A stretch of DNA of 64,000 nt from Clostridiales bacterium (lineage in GTDB: Bacteria > Bacillota > Clostridia > Oscillospirales > Oscillospiraceae), in the NCBI GenBank assembly GCA_004551945.1, contig SFPN01000007.1, forward strand, positions 99,272 to 163,271. Reading direction: 5' to 3'. Below are positions 57,878-64,000 of the stretch, in pieces. A model generated the notes under the pieces. The model saw only the letters and a program-made list of their open reading frames with translations. It made no database searches and was not told the DNA's origin. A program made the position numbers and the translations under genes. The stretch's first letter is position 1. The number at the start of each line of letters is the position of its first letter.

Positions 57878-59284
57878 TTATTCAGCGCACAGCTCCAGGA
57901 TCACCTGGGTGAAGATCTTGGCGGCGGTGAGCAGGTCGCGGATGTTCACCCGCTCATCGGGGCCGTGGAGGTTGGAGACGAAGCCGGGCATGCTGGCCCC
58001 GTAGGCAACGCCCCCGGGAATGTCGTGTACATAGGTGCCGCCGCCGATGGCCAGACACTGGCTCTTCTGACCGGTGTACAGCTCATAGCACTTGGCCAGC
58101 ACCTGGATGAAGGGGGCGTCTGCGGGAACGTGGTGGGGCGGGTCGATCCGGCCCGTGATGGTAAAGCCCGCCTGAGCCATGGCCAGTTCCGTCACCAGCC
58201 GGATGCTCTCGTCGGTGCCGCACAGGGGGGTGCGGCTGTCAAATCGGGCCTGGAAGCCGGTGGCATTCAGGTTCAGCAGGGTGAAGGCCAGGCTCAGGTG
58301 GCCGGAAAGCTCGTCGCTCTGGGCAATTCCCAAAGCCTGACCGGTAAAGTCCCCGTGGGGGAACAGCCGGGCCAGTGCGCGGACAGCCCGGGAAGAGGGG
58401 CAGTCCGCCAGAGGAAGGGCAGCCAGCAGGGCCACCAGGGCGGTCTGGGCGTTGTGGCCCTCCTCGGGGGTGGAACCGTGGGCGCCTTGACCGTTACAAA
58501 GGATGTGAACCCCGTCCTCCCGCTGGGTGAGAGAGAAGGTGATGGCCGCCTCTAACCCCAAACCGTCATAGGCAGCCTGAATGGTCTCCAGGGGCAGTCC
58601 TGCCACCAACGCCTGGGCCTTGGGGGGGACCATGTTCAGGCGAGGGCCGCCGGTGATGCTCACCACCCGGGGCAGAGCGTCCTCCTCCGGCCAGTCGGCC
58701 CCAAAGGTGGGCTGGTAGTGGCCCTTTTCAATGTTGATGATGGGAAAGTCCGCATCGGGGGAGATGGTGTAGGGGGCGTAGGGGTGCTTGTCGTAGTACC
58801 AGTGGATGTCCCGGAAGCCGGTCTCCTCGTCGGTGCCGAAGATGAGGCGGGCGTTTTTCTTTAAGGGAATCCCCAGGTCCTTCACAGCCTTCATGGCCAG
58901 CAGAGCGGCCACCATGGGCCCCTTGTCGTCGTCGGTGCCCCGGCCGTAGAGAAGGCCGTCCACCACCTTGGGCTGGAAGGCCTGGGTGACCGTCCACCCC
59001 TCCCCGGCGTCCACCACATCCAGGTGGCCCAGGATGTGCAGGGCGGTTTCCTTCTCGTTCAGGTCCACAACGCCTACATAGCCCTCCAGGTTCTTCCCGT
59101 GCAGGCCCAGCTCTCCGGCCAGAGTCAGGGCTTCCTCCAGGGCGGCGGCGGGACCGGGGCCGAAGGGCATACCGGGCCGGGCCTCTCCCAGGGTGCTGTC
59201 AATGCGGACCAGCCGGGAGACGGCCTGAACCAGCTGATCCTCTTTCCCGGCAAAATACTCGTCAATGCGCTGCTTGGTGGTCAT
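57878..59284 (-). CDS. M20-family dipeptidase, Sapep/PepV type
   Basis: The 468-residue metallopeptidase has the M20 metal ligands in HILGHLDVVDAGEGW near residue 89, GRGTDDDKGPMVA near 118 and FGTDEETGFRDI near 152, and a late His in the C-terminal domain near FVSNLHGPDERV. The insertion of a lid domain at about 190-390 is typical of PepV and Sapep, which cleave dipeptides and use manganese or zinc in the cytoplasm. It overlaps the upstream regulator gene by 4 bases. Confidence 0.93.
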   Translation of the reverse strand: MTTKQRIDEYFAGKEDQLVQAVSRLVRIDSTLGEARPGMPFGPGPAAALEEALTLAGELGLHGKNLEGYVGVVDLNEKETALHILGHLDVVDAGEGWTVTQAFQPKVVDGLLYGRGTDDDKGPMVAALLAMKAVKDLGIPLKKNARLIFGTDEETGFRDIHWYYDKHPYAPYTISPDADFPIINIEKGHYQPTFGADWPEEDALPRVVSITGGPRLNMVPPKAQALVAGLPLETIQAAYDGLGLEAAITFSLTQREDGVHILCNGQGAHGSTPEEGHNAQTALVALLAALPLADCPSSRAVRALARLFPHGDFTGQALGIAQSDELSGHLSLAFTLLNLNATGFQARFDSRTPLCGTDESIRLVTELAMAQAGFTITGRIDPPHHVPADAPFIQVLAKCYELYTGQKSQCLAIGGGTYVHDIPGGVAYGASMPGFVSNLHGPDERVNIRDLLTAAKIFTQVILELCAE

Positions 59285-59943
59285 GGTGCCTCCTTATCCG
59301 GCTGCGCCTCGTCCTCCTCTTCGTCAGAGGGTTTGGCGCTGACCTCGTCCAGATATTTGTAAATAGTGTAGCGGGAGACCCCCAGATGGCTGGCCACGTA
59401 GGGCACGGCCCGGCGGTAGGAGAAGGCGTCCATCCCCTTCAGGTGCTCGATGACCCGCAGGCGGTCGGCCTTGGTCATCTCCCGGACGGGCTTGCCCACC
59501 CGGAGCATGGCGGCGTCAAAGAGTTCCCCGATGCCGGTGTCCCGGGGCTTGTAGAGGGCGCTGTGGAAGTCTACCTCCGTGTGGATCAGGTCCAGCAGAA
59601 CCCGGTTGGCGTAGGCCAGGGGGGTAAAATCATAGTTTATACCAAAACCGAAATGGTAGTCCTCTCCCTTGATGGAAAAGGTGGAGCTTTTGGTCTGCTG
59701 GCCGCTGGGGGTCACCGCCAGCAGGTTCACCACGTCAGTGTCCAGGTAGAGGTCCTGCTCTACGCCGGTTACGTCCTGGGTGGAGCCCACCGTCCGGCCG
59801 GAGACGTGGCCGTTGTAAATAGCCAGCACCGGGTGGAGAGGGTCGGCCAGGTCGTTGATTACGGTTTCGCAGTTGCTGCCGAACATCTCCGCGATGCCCT
59901 TGGCCATTCGGTCCAGCATGGAGAATGCTTCTTCGCGGGTCAT
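59281..59943 (-). CDS. YheO-like PAS/HTH transcriptional regulator
   Basis: The 220-residue protein has a YheO-like PAS domain (about 10-125: MAKGIAEMFGSNCETVINDL, SSTFSIKGEDYHFGFGINYD) and a C-terminal helix-turn-helix (about 165-203: AVPYVASHLGVSRYTIYKYLDEV), then an acidic tail. Such regulators are usually autogenous and local. It is the first gene of the minus-strand run regulator-dipeptidase-chromate transporters, so it probably controls them. GAGGTGAACGTTT precedes the ATG. The signal sensed by the PAS domain is unknown. Confidence 0.9.
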   Translation of the reverse strand: MTREEAFSMLDRMAKGIAEMFGSNCETVINDLADPLHPVLAIYNGHVSGRTVGSTQDVTGVEQDLYLDTDVVNLLAVTPSGQQTKSSTFSIKGEDYHFGFGINYDFTPLAYANRVLLDLIHTEVDFHSALYKPRDTGIGELFDAAMLRVGKPVREMTKADRLRVIEHLKGMDAFSYRRAVPYVASHLGVSRYTIYKYLDEVSAKPSDEEEDEAQPDKEAP

Positions 59944-59981
59944 AAACGTTCACCTCGATAGGAAAGATGGGAGCGAATAAC

Positions 59982-60011
59982 AAAATGCCCTTCCAACGGA
60001 AGGGCATTTTG
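59982..60011 (-). terminator. Terminator of secG
   Basis: AAAATGCCCTTCC / GGAAGGGCATTTT stem with a 3-base loop, followed on the minus strand by GTTATT. Confidence 0.75.
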
Positions 60012-60022
60012 GAAGGCGTCGG

Positions 60023-60250
60023 TCAAATCAGATTCAGGACCAGGGTCAGAACAATAAAGACCAGAGCGACCCACTTGGTCCACTTTGCCAGCTTGGCGTC
60101 CGCAGACTTGGCTTTGTTCTTGGACAGGAAGGACTCGCTGGCGCCGGCGATGGCGCCCAGACCGGAGTGCTTGCCGGACTGGCCCAGGACGAACACGATC
60201 AGCACGGCCCCGACCAGGACCTGCAGAATGGAAACGATGGTAACAGCCAT
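60023..60250 (-). CDS. secG: Preprotein translocase subunit SecG
   Basis: The 75-residue protein has the two-helix SecG form: MAVTIVSILQVLVGAVLIVFVLGQ at the N-terminus, the loop GKHSGLGAIAGASESFLSKNKAKS, and a second helix WVALVFIVLTLVLNLI. It supports SecYEG-dependent export. The ATG at 60250 is chosen because the upstream in-frame extension covers the promoter and lacks a ribosome site. It is a single gene with its own terminator. Confidence 0.92.
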   Translation of the reverse strand: MAVTIVSILQVLVGAVLIVFVLGQSGKHSGLGAIAGASESFLSKNKAKSADAKLAKWTKWVALVFIVLTLVLNLI

Positions 60251-60342
60251 AATATAGTATGTTCCTTTCCCTTGTGTGGTTTTGTGCTCATTATGCAAGG
60301 CGCTCCGGAAGAAGCGCGCAGTATTACAATCGGCTACCCTGT

Positions 60343-60371
60343 ATCCTAGCATACTCCCCCGGGTTTTGCAA
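60343..60371 (-). promoter_or_regulatory. Promoter of secG
   Basis: Minus-strand TTGCAA (complement of 60366-60371), 17-bp spacer, TAGGAT (complement of 60343-60348). Confidence 0.5.
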
Positions 60372-60440
60372 GTGTTTTTTTGCGGAGATCGGGGGAATTT
60401 TCCCGGTTATACCAACTTTGGCGGCCCGGCGGTTGATACA

Positions 60441-63400
60441 TTACCACAGGGTGAAGAGGAGCTTTGCCACTTCCGCCCGGCTGACGGGAGCTTGAGGCCG
60501 CAGCTGACCGTTGGAACCGCTCACCACCTGCTGGCCCACCAGGCTGGCTACATGGGTCTCGGACCAGGCGGGAACCTGCCCGGCGTCAGAGAAGGCGGAG
60601 AGGCTGGCCTGGGCATATCCCTTGGCCTGGGTGCGGCTGAGGATGGTCATGGCCTCGGCCCGGGTGATGGAGGAGCGGGCGTTAGCCCGGAGGGAGCCGT
60701 CCGAGCCCTGGCTGCCCTGCATGATGCCCAGCTGGTAGAGGGCTTTCACTGCGTTTACATCCCAGGAGGGGATCTGGCTCTGATCCGCATAGGGCAGCTG
60801 GACGTTCTGGTAGTCGTCCAGGTCCAGCCCCAGCCACCGGGCGGTCATCAGGGCGAAGTCACCCCGGGTGATGGAGCGGTTGGGGTAGAAGTAGGTCTGG
60901 CTTCCGACAGTGACCCCGCTGATGATACCCAGTTGGTTCAGCCGGCCGGTCATGCCGGCGGCCCAGTGGCCGTTCATGTCGGCAAAGGGGTTGGGGGAAG
61001 TTCCCTCCAGAGTGGCGGCCCCCCGGCCCAGGTTGCCGCAGCAGTCGGCGGCGGTGACGGTGACCCGGTGGAGGTCCTTCCCCAGGCCGGACAGGGTGGC
61101 GGTGAGGGTGCCGCTGGAAGCGTTAAAGGAGAAGGGGACGCTCTGGCCGTCCACGGTCAGGGTGATCCGGTCCTGGGACAGGGCGTTTTTCGCGTTGTCT
61201 GTAATCTTGGCGGTGACAGAGCTGCCCTGGACCGACAGGGAGACGGCGGGAGCCTGGCTGTCCCGGTCCTTCTGGTTGGAGAGGGTCACCTGGTCCAGCC
61301 AGAGGGTACCGGAGGTTTTGCTGCCGGAGAGAGAGAGTCCCTCAAAGGAGACCGCCCCGGCGGGAACGGCCCCGGTGACCTGCTTCCAGCCGGTGAAGTT
61401 CAGGGTGGTGAGGGCCTGGGTAAGGGGCTGGCCATTCTCGTCGGAGAAGGCGGCGGAGAGGGTGTTGCCCGACTGATCCCCATAGACCCACAGAGAGAGG
61501 TACCGGTCAGTATCTGTCAAATCCTGCTGGGCGGCCAGAACGGCGGTACCGCTTTTTAATGTATAGTCCGTTTTCAGACTCTGTCGGCCATACTGGACCT
61601 GGTTGGCGGTGTCCTCCAGGGCGAGCTTGGCGGCAGCGGAGGTAAAGTATGTACTGTTTCCCTCAAAATCTGCCAGCAGGGAGACCTGAGGCGGGGCGTT
61701 TACGGTAACAGACATAGTCACCGCGTACTTCCCGGCGGCCACTTTGATTTTACCAGTGCCGGAGACGTTTCCTGCGGTAAAGACCCCGTTGGCGTCGATG
61801 GTGCCCAGGCTGGGGTCCACGGTCCAGGTGAAACAGGTGTCCCCGCCGGTGAGCCCCACTGTGCGGTAGGAGGCCACAGCGTCCAGATCCACCTTCTGCC
61901 CTGGGGTAAGGGTCAGCGTGGAGACATTCTTGCCGGTGGCCTTGTTGGTGACATAGATGGAGTCGGGGGTGTCGTAGACCTGGATGTTGGTGCTGCCGGA
62001 CACGCCCCCGGACTGGGCGGTGACGGTGTACACCCCGGTTTTGGCTGGAGCGGTGAAGAGTCCGCTGTCGCTGACGGTTCCGTCCTCAGCGCTCCAGGTG
62101 ACAGCGCCCGGCAGGGAATCCATGGGGTACCAGCCGCTGTCGATGCAGGTGGCGACGCACTGGGTGGTGGCCCCGGCCAGCAGGGTCAGGCTGGTGGGGG
62201 TCACATAGAGCCGGGCGGCCTTTCCGGTGGGGTCCAGGTTGGAGACCAGGAAAATGGCGTTGGTCACCGACCGGGAGGTGCCCTCCGAGGGCTTGTTTAC
62301 AATGGAGGAAGTGCCGTAATCGGGATAGGTGGACACCAGGGTGGTGGAGCCGCCCCCGTCCAGCAGGACCGCTTCGGTGCAGCCCAACTCCGCCAGCCGC
62401 TGGGCCACCGCCTGGATGGTGGCCCCCACGCTGTAGCCGCTCTGACGGCCGTCAATGGTGTAGAAAATCACGCTGCCGTCAGCTTTCACCCCCACCGCGG
62501 TGCGGGGAGCGGCGGTGGAAGCGTCCAGTCCGCTGGCCACCTTGCCGCCGGAGAGAATCCGGTACATGGCCCCTACGGCACAGTCCACGGAGTTCCAGCG
62601 GGTGTCGGCGCTGTAGACCTCCAGGTTCAGGGTGTCCCCGGGTTTGAGAGAGCGGGCCATCTCCTGGAGCCACTCGCCGCCGGTGTTGGCAATGGACAGG
62701 ATAAACTTCCCTTTGGGGATGGAGGTTGCCCCGGTGGCCTCCACCACCTTCTCCACCTGGCAGGAGACCAGAGAGCCGATCTTCAGGCTGTTGGAGGTGG
62801 TGAGGGCAACGCCGTCAGCGCCTTTCACGGCCTGTCCCTCGGTTTTGACCACAGGGGAGAGAATTACGTCTACGCCGGGTTGAGTGTTTTGGGTGGTGGC
62901 GCCGAAGTCATCGGTAAATAAGTAGTACCCTCCAGTGGAGCGGATCTTGTTGATATCGGAGATCTTTAAAGAGTAACCTTTAAAATCTGCCCGGAGGGTC
63001 AGGTCCGGCTTGCCGATCACGGCGGTGCCGTCTGCTCGGAAGCCCAGGGCGTTTAAGTAAGAGGCGGAGGACCGCAGTATGCCGTCAGTAACCACCAACC
63101 CCAGAGGGTCGCCGGTGGCCATCACGAAGTAGTCCCCGTTGATGCCGCTGAGCACCCGGTCGCCGCCCTTTTCCAGGTCCTTGGCCATGGAAGAGACCGT
63201 CTGCTTGGCCAGCACCGAGGAGCCGTAGCTCACCTTGGGGGAGACACTGGCGGAGGGCTTGTAGGTCACATAGTTCTCCGTCCGCAGGTCCGAGCGGGAG
63301 GCGCTCCACATCACTTCCCGGGTGAGGGAGGTGTCGTCGCAGATGGGAAGGGTGTAGGAATAGATCCGGCTGCCCAGGGCGTCAGAGGCCAGGGCTGTAG

Positions 63401-63458
63401 GGATGAGCAGCGCTGCGCAGAGCACAAAGGCGGCGGCGCGCCGAAAGAATGTTCGCAT
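60441..63458 (-). CDS. Secreted phosphodiester glycosidase-domain protein with three SLH repeats
   Basis: The 1005-residue protein has a Sec signal peptide (1-24, cut after ALA), a phosphodiester glycosidase (NAGPA-like) domain at about 90-410 with SGINGDYFV, RTAVGVKADGSVIFYTIDGRQSGYS and VLLDGGGSTTLVS, then bacterial Ig-like regions (about 415-590), a beta-sandwich module, and three SLH repeats at the C-terminus (about 835-1005). SLH repeats bind pyruvylated wall polymers, so it should sit on the cell surface. The family uncaps sugar phosphodiesters; the natural substrate here is unknown. AAAAGGAGTTACC precedes the ATG. Confidence 0.92.
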   Translation of the reverse strand: MRTFFRRAAAFVLCAALLIPTALASDALGSRIYSYTLPICDDTSLTREVMWSASRSDLRTENYVTYKPSASVSPKVSYGSSVLAKQTVSSMAKDLEKGGDRVLSGINGDYFVMATGDPLGLVVTDGILRSSASYLNALGFRADGTAVIGKPDLTLRADFKGYSLKISDINKIRSTGGYYLFTDDFGATTQNTQPGVDVILSPVVKTEGQAVKGADGVALTTSNSLKIGSLVSCQVEKVVEATGATSIPKGKFILSIANTGGEWLQEMARSLKPGDTLNLEVYSADTRWNSVDCAVGAMYRILSGGKVASGLDASTAAPRTAVGVKADGSVIFYTIDGRQSGYSVGATIQAVAQRLAELGCTEAVLLDGGGSTTLVSTYPDYGTSSIVNKPSEGTSRSVTNAIFLVSNLDPTGKAARLYVTPTSLTLLAGATTQCVATCIDSGWYPMDSLPGAVTWSAEDGTVSDSGLFTAPAKTGVYTVTAQSGGVSGSTNIQVYDTPDSIYVTNKATGKNVSTLTLTPGQKVDLDAVASYRTVGLTGGDTCFTWTVDPSLGTIDANGVFTAGNVSGTGKIKVAAGKYAVTMSVTVNAPPQVSLLADFEGNSTYFTSAAAKLALEDTANQVQYGRQSLKTDYTLKSGTAVLAAQQDLTDTDRYLSLWVYGDQSGNTLSAAFSDENGQPLTQALTTLNFTGWKQVTGAVPAGAVSFEGLSLSGSKTSGTLWLDQVTLSNQKDRDSQAPAVSLSVQGSSVTAKITDNAKNALSQDRITLTVDGQSVPFSFNASSGTLTATLSGLGKDLHRVTVTAADCCGNLGRGAATLEGTSPNPFADMNGHWAAGMTGRLNQLGIISGVTVGSQTYFYPNRSITRGDFALMTARWLGLDLDDYQNVQLPYADQSQIPSWDVNAVKALYQLGIMQGSQGSDGSLRANARSSITRAEAMTILSRTQAKGYAQASLSAFSDAGQVPAWSETHVASLVGQQVVSGSNGQLRPQAPVSRAEVAKLLFTLW

Positions 63459-63499
63459 GGTAACTCCTTTTCCGTTGGGTGTCTATGGTTGTAATCCCC

Positions 63500-63528
63500 A
63501 TTGTAGCACAGAACAGGAGCAGGTGCAA
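63500..63528 (-). promoter_or_regulatory. Promoter of the glycosidase-SLH gene
   Basis: Minus-strand TTGCAC (complement of 63523-63528), 17-bp spacer, TACAAT (complement of 63500-63505). Confidence 0.6.
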
Positions 63529-63582
63529 AGGAAAGGGAAATTTGGCTTTTTTCAAAAAATCGAAAAAACCTGAAAAAAGGTG

Positions 63583-63611
63583 TTGACAAATGGGTCCGCA
63601 GGTGGTATTCT
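63583..63611 (+). promoter_or_regulatory. rRNA operon promoter P1
   Basis: TTGACA at 63583-63588, 17-bp spacer, TATTCT at 63606-63611, with long A/T tracts upstream (63540-63580) like an UP element. Confidence 0.7.
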
Positions 63612-63685
63612 ATCAAAGCTGTCGCGAGCGACGGGTCAAAAAAGAGAATACGGGGTTGAAAAAGTGAAAAACTTTGAAAAACCTC

Positions 63686-63714
63686 TTGACAAGCTCTTGG
63701 AACTGTGTTAAAAT
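63686..63714 (+). promoter_or_regulatory. rRNA operon promoter P2
   Basis: TTGACA at 63686-63691, 17-bp spacer, TAAAAT at 63709-63714, with A-rich sequence upstream. Tandem promoters about 100 bp apart are typical of rRNA operons. The following leader of nearly 200 bases holds small hairpins and no gene I can support. Confidence 0.75.
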
Positions 63715-63912
63715 ACAATTCCACCCCAGCGAAAAGCTGCGGCGTGCACCTTGTAAATTAAACAACGTAAGACAAAACACGAAGCACCAGAAACGGACAT
63801 TAAGTTGTCCACAAAGCAGAGCTTTGTGGGGCAACGTCTATTATTTCTTTGAAGCTAATGATTAGCGATCAATGAATTGATTATGACGAGCTTAGCTCGT
63901 AATAATACCATT

Positions 63913-64000
<88 letters not shown>

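Noticed and set aside
63674..63865. Small open frame in the rRNA leader
   Set aside because: It starts over promoter P2, has no ribosome site, and the product is low-quality basic sequence; the region is best read as rRNA leader.

Overview
This window looks like chromosome from a GC-rich, Gram-positive, anaerobic gut-type Clostridia, most likely Oscillospiraceae (Flavonifractor/Intestinimonas-like). Reasons: two T-box leaders, a HrcA/CIRCE-controlled dnaK operon, lipoprotein and SLH-domain surface proteins, long-form HPF, AGGAGG-type ribosome sites, and a 16S rRNA 5' end of Firmicutes type. The genus is an inference from gene content and general sequence character; I could not run a search.

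Layout. 1-2.1 kb: tail of an unrecognised gene, then four small envelope/zinc-ribbon genes. 2.1-5.7 kb: a minus-strand 28-residue holin-like micro-ORF back to back with a cysteine T-box, then cysE-cysS and a DUF5714-like gene. 5.8-12.6 kb: tryptophan T-box and a complete trpEGDCFBA operon. 12.6-15.8 kb: a CjaA-like cysteine ABC importer behind a palindrome resembling an Rrf2-family operator. 15.9-18.1 kb: a MITE, an AT-richer AAA ATPase gene, and an attachment-site scar at tRNA-Ala(GGC). 18.1-24.8 kb: histidine-phosphatase/GNAT fusion, YgiQ radical SAM protein, homocysteine methyltransferase/MTHFR fusion, nitronate monooxygenase. 25-29.6 kb: GNAT, LysR, aldehyde and alcohol dehydrogenases. 29.8-33.4 kb: amidase, M24 peptidase, AEC transporter. 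33.5-43.2 kb: ketopantoate reductase-like gene, then ilvB-ilvN-ilvC behind a leader-peptide attenuator, hpf, and a GntR regulator divergent from ilvD-ilvE. 43.5-56.4 kb: DUF815 ATPase, DMT exporter, a shrunken LysR gene, hrcA-grpE-dnaK-dnaJ with dnaK frameshifted, PHP phosphatase, rpiB, EFR1 ferredoxin, VanW protein. 56.7-63.5 kb: chromate-type transporter pair, dipeptidase and YheO-like regulator, secG, and a phosphodiester glycosidase-SLH protein. 63.5-64 kb: tandem rRNA promoters and the start of 16S rRNA.

How the genes work together. The window is rich in amino-acid supply: Cys (synthesis, charging, import), Trp (whole pathway), Val/Ile/Leu (ilvBNCDE) and Met. Each block has a different control: T-boxes for Cys and Trp, a Val/Leu/Ile-codon leader peptide for ilvBNC, a FadR-type GntR protein with paired operator half-sites for ilvDE, and an Rrf2-like palindrome for cysteine import.

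Most unusual content is intergenic. (1) A 125-147 bp MITE is present three times, each copy with a perfect 3-bp TNA target duplication. (2) A family of modular hairpin elements occurs at four loci: hairpin sequences change between loci while three short linkers stay conserved. Two copies sit between duplicated terminator hairpins, and one is interrupted by the MITE. (3) A 254-bp hairpin array appears to be inserted into the -10 box of an acetyltransferase gene with a 7-bp duplication. These are read directly from the sequence; their function is not known to me.
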